Part shown: positions 1 through 8,603 of the stretch, in pieces
Numbering within the stretch: the stretch's first letter is position 1
How the letters are laid out: each line of letters begins with the position of its first letter
DNA from: Parazoarcus communis
GTDB lineage: Bacteria > Pseudomonadota > Gammaproteobacteria > Burkholderiales > Rhodocyclaceae
Assembly: GCF_003111645.1 (NCBI RefSeq)
Contig: NZ_CP022187.1
Span: forward strand, 4,508,082 to 4,572,081
Reading direction: 5' to 3'
DNA length: 64,000 nt
Notes under the pieces: generated by a model
What the model was told of the DNA's origin: nothing
Seen by the model: only the letters and a program-made list of their open reading frames with translations
Database searches by the model: none
Program-made: the position numbers and the translations under genes

Positions 1-3
1 TTT

Positions 4-414
4 ATGGAAAATGCAGCAATGCTGATGGCCTTGGTAGCGGTGGGACTGCTGGCGTTTGTGATCATCAGGAAGAAGGCGGAGGGAGACGAACCCGAGCAGG
101 AGCTCATACGTGAGCAGCCGCACAGACGGTCCTTTCACGCTGTGGAGGTGCGGGCCTCCGGCAAGGCGTGTGCATCCTCACGTGCGCTGAAGGGCAAGCG
201 TTACCTGTCCACCGAAGCCCCGCCCATACCCTTGCCTTCCTGTACCCAGGAAGCCTGCTCCTGTGTCTATGTCCATTTCGACGACAGGCGTGCAACCCAG
301 CGACGCGACGTCTACCTGCATGGTGCGTACGAGCAGGGCGAGCGCAAGCAGGAGCGGCGTGCGCAGAATGGCCGCAGGCAGTCCGATCGTCTGCTGTTCG
401 GGGGCGGCCACTGA
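4..414 (+). CDS. Conserved hypothetical membrane-anchored protein with C-x4-C-x-C motif
   Basis: A 136-residue protein of unknown function. Residues 5-21 form one hydrophobic segment followed directly by RKK, so it is probably an N-terminal anchor with the rest in the cytoplasm. The body carries a basic 'ALKGKRYLSTEAP' stretch, then 'LPSCTQEACSCVY' (cysteines spaced C-x4-C-x-C), then 'HFDDRRATQRRD'. The cysteine and histidine content suggests a small metal or redox site, but that is inference. The strongly basic C-terminus (ERKQERRAQNGRR) could bind RNA, DNA or membrane lipid. The ATG lies only three bases inside the window, so an upstream start cannot be excluded. It faces pgk tail to tail across a hairpin terminator. 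Confidence 0.7.
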   Translation: MENAAMLMALVAVGLLAFVIIRKKAEGDEPEQELIREQPHRRSFHAVEVRASGKACASSRALKGKRYLSTEAPPIPLPSCTQEACSCVYVHFDDRRATQRRDVYLHGAYEQGERKQERRAQNGRRQSDRLLFGGGH

Positions 415-565
415 ATGAAGGCATTCGAGGCGCAGCGTCGAGGATATGCGTTGGTCTTGCCGTGACGCGTGGTGAGTCTGATCCGGCGTGATGAGCTGGC
501 GGGTTGCCATGTGTGGCGCGACTGATCGCTTGACGAAGAATTGAAGCCTGAATGCCACTGCAAGA

Positions 566-593
566 AAAACGGCCATCCGCAGATGGCCGTTTT
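566..593 (-). terminator. Intrinsic terminator after pgk (bidirectional stem)
   Basis: A perfect 12-bp stem, AAAACGGCCATC / GATGGCCGTTTT with a 4-base loop, lies just past the pgk stop. Read on minus, the stem ends in a run of five T. Because the stem starts with A's it can also serve transcription from the left-hand hypothetical gene. Confidence 0.85.
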
Positions 594-609
594 CGATAGC
601 ACGACGACT

Positions 610-1800
610 TCAGTCGTTGTAGCGCGCCTCAAGTGCCGCAATCGCGGGCAGCGTCTTGCCTTCGAGGAACTCGAGGAAGGCGCCGCCGCCGGTGGAGATG
701 TAGCCGACGTCGTCTGCGATATGGAACTTGGCAATGGCCGCGAGGGTGTCGCCGCCGCCTGCAATCGAGAACGCTTCGGAGTGGGCGATGGCCGAGGCCA
801 TCATCTTCGTGCCGCCTGCGAACTGGGCGTGTTCGAAGACACCCACCGGGCCGTTCCAGACGATGGTGCCGGCATGGGCGATGATGTCGGCGAGTTTTGC
901 CGAGCTCTTGGGGCCGAAGTCGAGGATGCGGTCCTGCGGGCCGACTTCGTCGACCGGGATGCGGTTGGCACGCGCCAGCGCTGAGACCTCGTCCGCCACG
1001 ACCACATCAACCGGCAGCGGCACTTCGGCGCCACGGGCCTTCATGATGTCCATGACCTGATGCGCTTCGCGCACCATTTCTGGCTCGGCGAGGGATTCGC
1101 CGATGCGCTTGCCTGCGGCGAGCAGGAAGGTGTTGGCAATGCCGCCGCCGACGATCAGCTGATCGACTTTCTCGGCCAGGGTCTTGAGGATGGTGAGCTT
1201 GGTCGACACCTTGGCACCGCCGACGATGGCAACCAGTGGGCGTGCAGGCGCATGCAGGGCCTTCGACAGCGCGTCGATCTCTGCGCCCATCAGCATGCCG
1301 GCGCAGGCCACGGGGGCAAAGCGGGCGATACCGTGGGTGGTGGCCTCGGCTCGGTGGGCCGTACCGAAAGCGTCGTTGACGTAGATGTCGCACAGTGCGG
1401 CCATCTTCTTCGCCAGCTCTTCGTTGTCCTTCTTTTCGCCCTTGTTGCAGCGGCAGTTTTCGAGCAGAACAACCTGCCCGGGTTCGACGACAAAGCCGCC
1501 ATCAACCCAGTCGGCGATCAGCTTTACCGGCTTGTTGAGCAGTTGCCCGAGACGCACGGCAACCGGTGCCAGGGTGTCGTCGTGGCTGACCGTGCCCTCG
1601 GTGGGGCGACCGAGGTGGGAGGTGACCATCACCGCGGCGCCATTGTCCAGACAGTACTGGATGGACGGAATCGAGGCACGGATGCGGGTGTCTTCCGTGA
1701 TGTTGCCGGCGTCGTCCTGGGGGACGTTGAGGTCGGCTCGGATGAAGACCTTCTTGCCGCGCACATCGAGCTCGGCGAGTTTCTTTACTTGCAGGGGCAT
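610..1800 (-). CDS. pgk: Phosphoglycerate kinase
   Basis: Interconverts 1,3-bisphosphoglycerate + ADP and 3-phosphoglycerate + ATP in glycolysis, gluconeogenesis and the Calvin cycle. The product from the chosen ATG has 396 residues, the usual bacterial length. Seen: the substrate-binding '[10 protein letters not shown]' near the N-terminus, '[10 protein letters not shown]', 'LLENCR', '[11 protein letters not shown]' and the C-terminal nucleotide loop 'GGGDTLAA' plus '[15 protein letters not shown]'. The reading frame extends 11 codons further upstream, but the start at 1800 is preceded by a GGAAG-like ribosome site and matches the family N-terminus. It is the last gene of the prk-tkt-gap-lipoprotein-pgk series and is followed by a strong terminator. 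Confidence 0.97.
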   Translation of the reverse strand: MPLQVKKLAELDVRGKKVFIRADLNVPQDDAGNITEDTRIRASIPSIQYCLDNGAAVMVTSHLGRPTEGTVSHDDTLAPVAVRLGQLLNKPVKLIADWVDGGFVVEPGQVVLLENCRCNKGEKKDNEELAKKMAALCDIYVNDAFGTAHRAEATTHGIARFAPVACAGMLMGAEIDALSKALHAPARPLVAIVGGAKVSTKLTILKTLAEKVDQLIVGGGIANTFLLAAGKRIGESLAEPEMVREAHQVMDIMKARGAEVPLPVDVVVADEVSALARANRIPVDEVGPQDRILDFGPKSSAKLADIIAHAGTIVWNGPVGVFEHAQFAGGTKMMASAIAHSEAFSIAGGGDTLAAIAKFHIADDVGYISTGGGAFLEFLEGKTLPAIAALEARYND

Positions 1801-1818
1801 CTTGTGACTTCCGGAGTA

Positions 1819-1848
1819 AGAAGGGCCGGGCACAGGCCCGACCCTTCT
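1819..1848 (-). other. Hairpin between lipoprotein gene and pgk
   Basis: A stem of 12 pairs with one mismatch (AGAAGGG/CCCTTCT, then CGGGC/GCCCG, loop of four) occupies most of the 54-base gap in front of pgk. There is no good T-run on minus, so it looks more like an RNA-processing or stability element, or a weak partial terminator, than a full stop. Confidence 0.5.
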
Positions 1849-1854
1849 GGGTGA

Positions 1855-2304
1855 TTACTGGTAACCGTCTTCGGTTGCGTCGTGGTTGATGCCGATCAGC
1901 ACGCCACGTCCGCCGCCGATGCCGCCGCCGGTATAGATCAGACTGCCCTGACCCTTGTAGTAGGTCTCGAAGCGATGTCCGTCAGTGCCGAAGTAGAAAG
2001 GAATCCAGGCTTTGCCGGTGACATAGCTCTTCATGTCGGAGCCGCGGCCGATCTTGTCTTCGACTTCGCCCTGCGACATGCCGATCTGCAGCGAAGTAAA
2101 CTTGCTGTTCCTGGCGGGCTTGCCCCAGATCTCGCCATCGAAGCTGCCGTCGCGCGACTTGACCGTGCGATAGTCCTTGCCGTCTGCGGTTGTGCTTGCA
2201 GCAGGCTTGTCGGCAGCCTGTTCGGCCGGCTTGAGCGGGTTGGAGACGCAGCCGCCAGCGAGCAGTGCTGCGGCCGAAAGGAGTGCAACGAGGGAACGGT
2301 TCAT
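1855..2304 (-). CDS. Putative outer-membrane lipoprotein with BamE/SmpA-like motif
   Basis: 149 residues. A lipoprotein signal peptide is clear: positive N-terminus, hydrophobic core, lipobox 'LLAGGC' with the lipidated cysteine at residue 19; Ser at the second position after it would not favour inner-membrane retention. The mature part has a disordered Ala/Lys-rich linker, then 'SLQIGMSQGEVEDKIG', which resembles the helix-turn of the BamE/SmpA fold, and ends in a glycine-rich hydrophobic stretch. No enzyme motif is seen. It sits only 21 bases after gap and 54 before pgk, so it is probably co-transcribed with central carbon genes, an odd location for an envelope protein. Function unknown. 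Confidence 0.8.
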   Translation of the reverse strand: MNRSLVALLSAAALLAGGCVSNPLKPAEQAADKPAASTTADGKDYRTVKSRDGSFDGEIWGKPARNSKFTSLQIGMSQGEVEDKIGRGSDMKSYVTGKAWIPFYFGTDGHRFETYYKGQGSLIYTGGGIGGGRGVLIGINHDATEDGYQ

Positions 2305-2325
2305 TGTTGTGAATTCCTCGCAGGA

Positions 2326-3339
2326 TCAGGCTTGAGCGACGGCTTTGGCAGCGTCGAGCATGCGGCAGGAATAGCCCCATTCGTTGTCGTACCAGGCCAG
2401 CACCTTGACCAGCGTGCCGTCCATGACGCGCGTCTGGGTGGCGTCGAAGGTGGACGAGTGCGGGTCGTGGTTGAAGTCCATCGACACGAGCGGTGCCTCA
2501 TTGACCGCCAGCACACCCTTGAGCGCGCCCTTGGAGGCTTCGGTCATGAGCTGGTTGATCTCTTCCTTCGAGGTCGGGCGGCTTGCGGTGAAGGTGAGGT
2601 CGACCAGCGATACGTTCATGGTCGGCACGCGCAGTGCGAAGCCGTCGAACTTGCCCTTGAGCGCCGGCAGCACCAGGCCGACGGCCTTGGCCGCGCCGGT
2701 CTTGGTCGGGATGATGTTCTGTGCGGCGGCACGTGCGCGACGCAGGTCCTTGTGACGCACATCCACCAGCACCTGGTCGTTGGTGTAGGCGTGGATGGTG
2801 GTCATCAGGCCTTGTTCGATGCCGATGTTGTCCTGCAGAACCTTGGCGACCGGTGCCAGGCAGTTGGTGGTGCATGAGGCGTTGGAGACCACGGTCATCG
2901 CGCTCGTGAGCACGTCGTGGTTGACGCCATAGACGATGGTCGCATCGACGTCGTCGCCGCCCGGCGCGGAAATCAGGATCTTCTTTGCGCCCTGCTTGAG
3001 GTGAACTTCGGCCTTGGCCTTGGTGGTGTAGGCACCGGTGCACTCGAGCAGCACATCCACGCCGAGATCGCCCCAGTTGATGTCGAGCGGGTTCTTGGTG
3101 GAGAAGAAGGGGATGCGGTCACCGTTGATGATGATCATGTTTTCGCCTTCGGTTTCAACCGGGAAGGCGAAGCGACCATGGGTGGTGTCGTACTTGGTCA
3201 GGTGAGCGTTGGTGGCCAGGTCACCTGAGGCGTTGATGGCGACGATTTCGAACTGGTCACGCAGACCGAGTTCGTAGAGGGCGCGGACGGTACAGCGGCC
3301 GATGCGGCCGTAGCCGTTGATGGCGATCTTGATGGTCAT
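2326..3339 (-). CDS. gap: Glyceraldehyde-3-phosphate dehydrogenase, type I (probably NADP-capable)
   Basis: Oxidises or forms glyceraldehyde-3-phosphate; 337 residues, normal length. The nucleotide fold opens with 'INGYGRIGR', and the catalytic cysteine is in '[12 protein letters not shown]' (about residue 155). In NAD-specific enzymes such as E. coli GapA an Asp follows 'VAIN'; here the sequence is 'VAINASGD', and the loop '[14 protein letters not shown]' resembles plastid or Calvin-type GAPDH rather than the 'RGGRGA' form. Both changes are associated with NADP use, so an anabolic role is plausible (inference). It lies 93 bases after tkt and 21 before a lipoprotein gene. Confidence 0.96.
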   Translation of the reverse strand: MTIKIAINGYGRIGRCTVRALYELGLRDQFEIVAINASGDLATNAHLTKYDTTHGRFAFPVETEGENMIIINGDRIPFFSTKNPLDINWGDLGVDVLLECTGAYTTKAKAEVHLKQGAKKILISAPGGDDVDATIVYGVNHDVLTSAMTVVSNASCTTNCLAPVAKVLQDNIGIEQGLMTTIHAYTNDQVLVDVRHKDLRRARAAAQNIIPTKTGAAKAVGLVLPALKGKFDGFALRVPTMNVSLVDLTFTASRPTSKEEINQLMTEASKGALKGVLAVNEAPLVSMDFNHDPHSSTFDATQTRVMDGTLVKVLAWYDNEWGYSCRMLDAAKAVAQA

Positions 3340-3432
3340 CGAAAAGTCTCCCTGACTGGAATGGCTGAAAAATCGAGTACCGACGCCCCCGGCGCCGGCA
3401 CCTCTCGCGCCGGTCCGGGAGCGACGGCTTGC

Positions 3433-5454
3433 TTAGCTGATGCGTTGTTTTACGGACTGGACCACATGTTCGGTGGTGATGCCGAAATGCTTGAAAAGCT
3501 CGCCGGCGGGTGCCGATTCGCCAAAGCTGTCGATGCCGATGACGTCACCTTCGAGGCCGACATACTTGCGCCAGCCGTCGGTGACGCCCGCTTCCACCGC
3601 AACACGCGGCACGCCTGCCGGCAGCACCGACGCCTTGTAGGCGGCATCCTGACGGTCGAACACGTTGGTCGAAGGCATCGACACCACACGCACCGTGATG
3701 CCGTCGTCGAGCAGTGCCTTCTGTGCTGCGATGGCAAGGGCGACTTCGGAGCCGGTGGCGATGATGACTGCCTGCGCCTTGCCGCCTGCGGCCTCGGACA
3801 GGATGTAGCCACCGCGACGGATCTCGGCGATCTGTTCGCCGCTGCGGGCCTGGAAGGGCAGGTTCTGGCGCGAGAAGCACAGCGACGACGGGCCGGTCTT
3901 GCGCTCGATTGCGCATGCCCAGGCAACGGCGGATTCGGTGGTGTCGCAAGGACGCCATACATCCATGTTCGGGATCAGGCGCAGGGTGGCGGTCTGCTCC
4001 ACCGGCTGGTGGGTCGGGCCGTCCTCGCCGAGGCCGATCGAATCGTGGGTGAAGACGAACACCTGACGCAGCTTCATCAGCGCAGCCATGCGCAGTGCAT
4101 TGCGGGCGTACTCGCTGAACATCAGGAAGGTGGCGGTGTAGGGGATCAGGCCGCCATGCAGGCTGAGGCCGTTGGCAATGGCCGCCATGCCGAACTCGCG
4201 CACACCGTAGTACACATAGTTGCCACCGGTCTCGCGGCTGACGCCCTTTGCGCCGGACCACAGCGTGAGGTTGGAGCCGGCGAGGTCGGCCGAGCCGCCG
4301 ATCAGTTCGGGCAGCTTGGGCGCAAACGCTTCGATGCTGTTCTGGCTCGCCTTGCGGGTGGCGATGGTCTCGGCCTTGTCGGTGATCTTTGCGATCACGG
4401 CTTCGACGTGCGAGGACCAGTCGGCCGGCAGAGCCTTGTCGATCACGCGACGGCGGAATTCGGCGGCCTGCTCGGGGAAGGCTGCAGTGTAGGCAGCAAG
4501 CTTGTCGTTCCAGCCGGCTTCTGCGGCAGCGCCCGCCGAACGGGCGTCCCAGGCTGCGTAGACATCGGCCGGTACTTCGAACGGAGCGTGGCTCCAGCCG
4601 ATCAGCGCGCGCGCAGCTTCGATCTCTGCTGCACCCAGCGGCGCACCATGTACGTCGTGGCTGCCCTGCTTGTTGGGGGAGCCTGCACCGATCACGGTCT
4701 TGCAGCAGATCAGGGTCGGCTGAGCGGTGTTGGCCTGCGCCGCCTTGATCGCAGCGTCGATCTCGACCGGGTCGTGGCCCTGCACGTCGCGGATCACCTG
4801 CCAGCCATAGGCCTCGAAGCGCTTCGGCGTATCGTCGGTGAACCAGCCGTCCACATGGCCGTCGATCGAGATGTTGTTGTCGTCGTAGAAGGCAATCAGC
4901 TTGCCCAGGCCCCAGGTGCCGGCCAGCGAACAGGCTTCGTGGCTGATGCCTTCCATCAGGCAGCCGTCGCCAAGGAAGGTATAGGTGTGGTGATCGACGA
5001 TGTCGTGGCCGGGGCGGTTGAATTCGGCAGCGAGCACCTTTTCGGCCAGCGCCATGCCCACTGCGTTGGTGATGCCCTGTCCCAGCGGACCGGTCGTGGT
5101 TTCAACGCCCGGGGTATAGCCGTATTCGGGATGCCCCGGCGTCTTGCTGTGCAGCTGACGGAAGCGCTTGAGCTCCTCGATTGGCAGATCGTAGCCGGTG
5201 AGGTGGAGCAGGGCGTAGATCAGCATCGAGCCGTGGCCGTTGCTGAGCACGAAGCGGTCACGGTCTGCCCACTGCGGATTGGCCGGGTTGTGCTTGAGGT
5301 GATGGCGCCAGAGGACTTCGGCAATTTCAGCCATACCCATCGGAGCGCCCGGATGGCCGGAGTTGGCCTTCTGCACTGCATCCATTGCCAGCGCGCGAAT
5401 CGCGCCTGTGATGGGGTTGAAAACCGGGGGCTTGACGTTTCTGGACTGCGACAT
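3433..5454 (-). CDS. tkt: Transketolase
   Basis: Thiamine-diphosphate enzyme moving two-carbon units between sugar phosphates in the non-oxidative pentose phosphate and Calvin pathways. 673 residues, full length. Seen: '[12 protein letters not shown]', 'SNGHGSML', the ThDP/Mg motif starting '[13 protein letters not shown]' and ending 'DDNNISIDG', the middle-domain '[10 protein letters not shown]' and '[16 protein letters not shown]'. The ATG is preceded by GAGGAAAC, a good ribosome site. It lies 161 bases downstream of phosphoribulokinase and 93 upstream of gap. A GATAAT box at 5496-5501 on minus may give it its own promoter, but no matching -35 was found. Confidence 0.97.
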   Translation of the reverse strand: MSQSRNVKPPVFNPITGAIRALAMDAVQKANSGHPGAPMGMAEIAEVLWRHHLKHNPANPQWADRDRFVLSNGHGSMLIYALLHLTGYDLPIEELKRFRQLHSKTPGHPEYGYTPGVETTTGPLGQGITNAVGMALAEKVLAAEFNRPGHDIVDHHTYTFLGDGCLMEGISHEACSLAGTWGLGKLIAFYDDNNISIDGHVDGWFTDDTPKRFEAYGWQVIRDVQGHDPVEIDAAIKAAQANTAQPTLICCKTVIGAGSPNKQGSHDVHGAPLGAAEIEAARALIGWSHAPFEVPADVYAAWDARSAGAAAEAGWNDKLAAYTAAFPEQAAEFRRRVIDKALPADWSSHVEAVIAKITDKAETIATRKASQNSIEAFAPKLPELIGGSADLAGSNLTLWSGAKGVSRETGGNYVYYGVREFGMAAIANGLSLHGGLIPYTATFLMFSEYARNALRMAALMKLRQVFVFTHDSIGLGEDGPTHQPVEQTATLRLIPNMDVWRPCDTTESAVAWACAIERKTGPSSLCFSRQNLPFQARSGEQIAEIRRGGYILSEAAGGKAQAVIIATGSEVALAIAAQKALLDDGITVRVVSMPSTNVFDRQDAAYKASVLPAGVPRVAVEAGVTDGWRKYVGLEGDVIGIDSFGESAPAGELFKHFGITTEHVVQSVKQRIS

Positions 5455-5615
5455 GGTTTCCTCAAAGCCGGGAGGGGCGGCTGGAAAAAACGCGAATTAT
5501 CGCCGAAAACAGGGGGTGTTTGGTAGTGGCGAGCCCTTTTGCAACAGTGGCCGGCCTGCCCGTTCAAAGCACATCGGCATGAATGGCCAGTCGGGCAGGC
5601 GCGCCAGCGGCGGAC

Positions 5616-6491
5616 TCAGACCCACTGGCGGCGTCTTTCCATGAGCTTCCAGATGAGCGGGGTCAGGATCAGCTGCATGGCAAGGTCGAGCTTTCCGCCG
5701 GGGATTACGATGGTGTTGGCCCGGCTCATGAAGGCATCGTGGATCATTCGCAGCAGGTAGGGAAAATCCACGCCGCGCGGGTCCTTGAAGCGGATGACCA
5801 CCATGGATTCATCCTGCGTGGGGACATCTCGCGCGATGAAGGGGTTCGATGTGTCGACCACCGGCACGCGCTGGAAATTGATGTGGCTGCGGGAGAACTG
5901 CGGCACGATGTAGTGCACGTAATCGTGCATGCGGCGCAGGATGGTGTCCTGCACTGCCTCCGGGGAGTAGCCGCGTACCCGTGTGTCGCGGTGGATCTTC
6001 TGAATCCACTCGAGGTTGATCGTGGGTACGACGCCGATCAGCAGATCGACGTGGCGGGAAACATCCACCCGCTCGGAGACCACTGCACCGTGGAGGCCTT
6101 CATAGAACAGGCAGTCGGTGCCGACCGGGAGGTCTTCCCATGCGGTGAAGCTGCCCATGGGAAGGTTCCAGCGCATGGACTGGGCTTCGTTGTGGATGTA
6201 GTAGCGGCGGCGGCCCGTGGCGGATTCGCCGTAGGCGCGGAACAGGTTCTCAAGATCTTCCAGCAGATTGGCTTCGGGACCGAAGTGGCTGATGCCGCGT
6301 TCGCCCGCGCGCTCGGCCTCCTCGATTTGCGCTTTCATCTCGGCGCGGGTGAAGCGATGAAAACTGTCGCCCTCGACGATCGCCGCGTTGACGTTTTCGC
6401 GATGAAAGATCGCCTCGAAAGTATGCTTTACTGTCGTCGTGCCTGCGCCCGAGGAGCCGGTCACCGCGATGATGGGATGTTTCAGGGACAT
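5616..6491 (-). CDS. cbbP: Phosphoribulokinase, class I
   Basis: Phosphorylates ribulose-5-phosphate to ribulose-1,5-bisphosphate. 291 residues, the size of the bacterial octameric class. The P-loop is 'VTGSSGAGTTTVKHTFE' (residues 10-26). 'EGDSFHRFTRAEMK' supplies the catalytic acid and the sugar phosphate site, and 'FYEGLHGAV' is the Walker B-like segment. The C-terminal 'VIPGGKLDLAMQLIL' is also typical. No RuBisCO gene is in the window, so the fate of the product is unknown here. The neighbours downstream (tkt, gap, pgk) are the other reductive-pentose-phosphate enzymes. The family also includes E. coli-type PrkB, whose role is unclear, hence some doubt about the symbol. Confidence 0.9.
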   Translation of the reverse strand: MSLKHPIIAVTGSSGAGTTTVKHTFEAIFHRENVNAAIVEGDSFHRFTRAEMKAQIEEAERAGERGISHFGPEANLLEDLENLFRAYGESATGRRRYYIHNEAQSMRWNLPMGSFTAWEDLPVGTDCLFYEGLHGAVVSERVDVSRHVDLLIGVVPTINLEWIQKIHRDTRVRGYSPEAVQDTILRRMHDYVHYIVPQFSRSHINFQRVPVVDTSNPFIARDVPTQDESMVVIRFKDPRGVDFPYLLRMIHDAFMSRANTIVIPGGKLDLAMQLILTPLIWKLMERRRQWV

Positions 6492-6555
6492 GATCTGATC
6501 CGGAGGCGATGGTCGGAAGTAGGGCTGGGGTCGGGGCGGGCGCTCAGCGGCCGAT

Positions 6556-6807
6556 TCAGTCGTCCGCGTAGACGCGGGCGCAAGCCACCACCAGGACGTG
6601 AACCTCGGCCGCAGTCAGTTCGGGATAGCGGTCCCTGACGACGCGGTAGGCAAGGTGGTCGAGCGTACTGTTCGCCCAGCGACTCTCACGCGCAAAAAAG
6701 GGCGCGATCAGGAGGCTGGCTTCGTCGAAGATCTCCCGTACGCGGTGATATCGGCGCTGTTCAGCGCTTTCATCCTGCATGGACTGGGCTGATGCGGGTG
6801 AGTTCAT
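6556..6807 (-). CDS. Small conserved-looking hypothetical protein upstream of phosphoribulokinase
   Basis: 83 residues, mostly helical, without signal peptide or membrane segment. Readable features are 'REIFDEASLLIAPFFARES' and 'YPELTAAEVHVLVVACARVYADD' at the C-terminus. It begins with ATG and ends 64 bases before phosphoribulokinase on the same strand, so it may be co-transcribed with it. An opposite-strand frame of similar size overlaps it, but this one fits the operon and has the more protein-like composition. No function can be assigned. Confidence 0.6.
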   Translation of the reverse strand: MNSPASAQSMQDESAEQRRYHRVREIFDEASLLIAPFFARESRWANSTLDHLAYRVVRDRYPELTAAEVHVLVVACARVYADD

Positions 6808-6888
6808 AACGCTATCGGGGATGGCTGTTTGCGCAAATCATAACGCGATATGGTGCAGTGCAGTATCCTGCGATGATCCTTTTGGGCT

Positions 6889-7698
6889 TCAGGAGTGCGA
6901 CTGCAGCCATGCGCGCCATTCGTCGAACAGGGCCGGGCTGGCCGCCGCAATCACGCCGCGTTTGACCGCGGGGCCGGCCATCAGGGTGCCGCCATCGAGT
7001 GCCATCGCCAGTCCGCCGGACTCCGAAAGAATCAGCTGGCCGGCTGCATAGTCCCAGAGCATTTGTCCGCCGTGCAGGTAGACGTCGAGTCGTCCGGCGG
7101 CCACGAAACACCACTCCAGCGCGCTCGAGCCGAAATTCCGTTGCGAATAGTAGGGCGGCCGTACCGCCAGTTCGTCCCCGAGATGGTGGCTGATGCGCTT
7201 GAAGTCGACGCCCGCAACCGCCTCTCGAAGGCGCTTGGAGCCCTTGCGCAGGGGCAGTTCGGTACCGTTGAGAAAGGCGCCCGCACCCTTGGCGGCATAA
7301 AAGCTCTCGTCCGTGATCGGGTTGTACACCACGCCGAAGCGGGGCTCGTAATCGACGAGGTAGGCGATCGACACCGCAAAGAAGGGGATGCCATTGGCGA
7401 AGTTCGTCGTGCCGTCGATCGGGTCGATGCACCACATGCCACGCCGGCCCTTGCTCCACAGATGGCCCTGCTCTTCGGCGCTCATCTCCTCGCCGAGCAC
7501 CGGCCCGGGCATCAGTTCGGGCAGGGCCTCGGTGAAGCGCTGCTGGGATGCGACGTCTGCCTCGGTGAAGAAGCTGCCGTCCGCCTTGCTGTTACGTGAG
7601 GATTTCAGGTAGCGGGGCAGGATCTCGTCACGCGCGATCTCCCGAACCAGGGATTCGAGGGCGCGGGCGCGGGCCAGGCGTTGTGCTGCAGTGGGCAT
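6889..7698 (-). CDS. Inositol monophosphatase family phosphatase
   Basis: Li-sensitive Mg-dependent sugar-phosphate phosphatase family (IMPase, CysQ, FBPase-like). 269 residues from the ATG at 7698; 23 further codons upstream are open, but that ATG is preceded by GGAG at a suitable distance. Metal-site motifs are all present: 'GEEMS' (Glu of the first motif), 'WCIDPIDGTTNFANG' (the DPIDGTTN signature) and 'LWDYAAGQLILSESGG' (third metal Asp). The true substrate cannot be read from sequence; histidinol phosphate, inositol phosphate and fructose bisphosphate are all possible. Its position just upstream of the Calvin-type genes makes a sugar bisphosphatase role attractive but unproven. Confidence 0.88.
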   Translation of the reverse strand: MPTAAQRLARARALESLVREIARDEILPRYLKSSRNSKADGSFFTEADVASQQRFTEALPELMPGPVLGEEMSAEEQGHLWSKGRRGMWCIDPIDGTTNFANGIPFFAVSIAYLVDYEPRFGVVYNPITDESFYAAKGAGAFLNGTELPLRKGSKRLREAVAGVDFKRISHHLGDELAVRPPYYSQRNFGSSALEWCFVAAGRLDVYLHGGQMLWDYAAGQLILSESGGLAMALDGGTLMAGPAVKRGVIAAASPALFDEWRAWLQSHS

Positions 7699-7814
7699 CT
7701 CAGGCACTCCGTCGTGGGTGTGGGTTACGAATAGCGCGGCCTCGCCAGCATCCGGCATGCCCTGCACGCAGGGAAGATGTTGGTGGCGAGGTGCCGCGGG
7801 GGAAGGTGCATGCC

Positions 7815-7820
7815 TATAAT
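7815..7820 (+). promoter_or_regulatory. TATAAT -10 box six bases before the rsmE start codon
   Basis: A perfect TATAAT ends six bases before the rsmE ATG, so the predicted transcription start falls on or next to the A of the start codon. No convincing -35 is present (TGCCGC at the right distance). If used, it makes a leaderless mRNA. Confidence 0.45.
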
Positions 7821-7826
7821 CTTACG

Positions 7827-8549
7827 ATGATTTCACGCTTTCATTTTGATGGTGTCCTCCCGCCGGACGGCGAGGTCCCCCTTCCCGCTGCCGTTTCTCA
7901 CCATGCCTTGCGCGTATTGCGTCTGGCAGAGGGTGAGCCCATGGTGCTGTTCGACGGTTCCGGTATCGAGGTCGATGCCCGCCTTGTGGTGCGGGGAAAA
8001 CAGGGTTTCGCCGTGCTCGGCGAGCGGCATGAGATCAGCCGTGAGTCTCCGCTCGAACTGATTCTGGTGCAGGCGCTGGCGAGCGGGGACAAAATGGACT
8101 GGATCGTGCAGAAGGCGGTCGAGCTTGGTGTGGCCCGGGTGATCCCCGTGCAGGCAGAGCGCTCTGTTTTGAGGCTCTCCGGAGAGCGGGCGCAGAAACG
8201 TCAGGCACACTGGCAGCAGGTGGCGATTTCCGCCTGCGAGCAGAGCGGGCGCAATGTCGTTCCCGAGGTGGCGCCGATCCAGTCGCTAACCGCCTATCTT
8301 GAAGCGAATGCGGGCGCGGACAGGCTGGTGCTTGCGCCCGGGGGGGAGCGGCCGCTGGCGGAACTGCCGCGGCCCGGGGCCGCGCTGCATCTGATGATCG
8401 GCCCCGAGGGCGGATGGAGCGACTCCGAGTTGAATGCATGCCGTGCGACGGGTGCCATTGCGCTCGGCCTCGGACCGCGGATACTACGCACTGAAACCGC
8501 GGGACTGGCCGCCATTGCGGCCATGCAGGCGCGTTGGGGCGATCTCTGA
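7827..8549 (+). CDS. rsmE: 16S rRNA m3U1498 methyltransferase
   Basis: Methylates N3 of U1498 in 16S rRNA of the assembled 30S subunit using SAM. 240 residues from the ATG at 7827, which matches the family start ('MISRFHFDGVLPPDGEV'); the open frame runs upstream without support. An N-terminal PUA-like domain ('HHALRVLRLAEGEPMVLFDG') is followed by a knotted SPOUT domain whose hallmarks are 'IGPEGGWSDSEL' and 'LGLGPRILRTETA'. It is divergent from the IMPase-like gene and 54 bases upstream of the polyphosphate enzyme. Confidence 0.95.
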   Translation: MISRFHFDGVLPPDGEVPLPAAVSHHALRVLRLAEGEPMVLFDGSGIEVDARLVVRGKQGFAVLGERHEISRESPLELILVQALASGDKMDWIVQKAVELGVARVIPVQAERSVLRLSGERAQKRQAHWQQVAISACEQSGRNVVPEVAPIQSLTAYLEANAGADRLVLAPGGERPLAELPRPGAALHLMIGPEGGWSDSELNACRATGAIALGLGPRILRTETAGLAAIAAMQARWGDL

Positions 8550-8603
8550 AGCCCCAGTCCGGCAGTCCTCCCAAACGCAGATGCGATCACGAAAGGATGT
8601 CTG

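Noticed and set aside
3385..3425. GC-rich partial inverted repeat between tkt and gap as terminator
   Set aside because: Arms do not match cleanly and there is no T-run on minus.
3361..5526. 721-codon plus-strand open frame opposite transketolase
   Set aside because: It is the antisense shadow of tkt in GC-rich DNA; no domain, no ribosome site, composition unlike protein.
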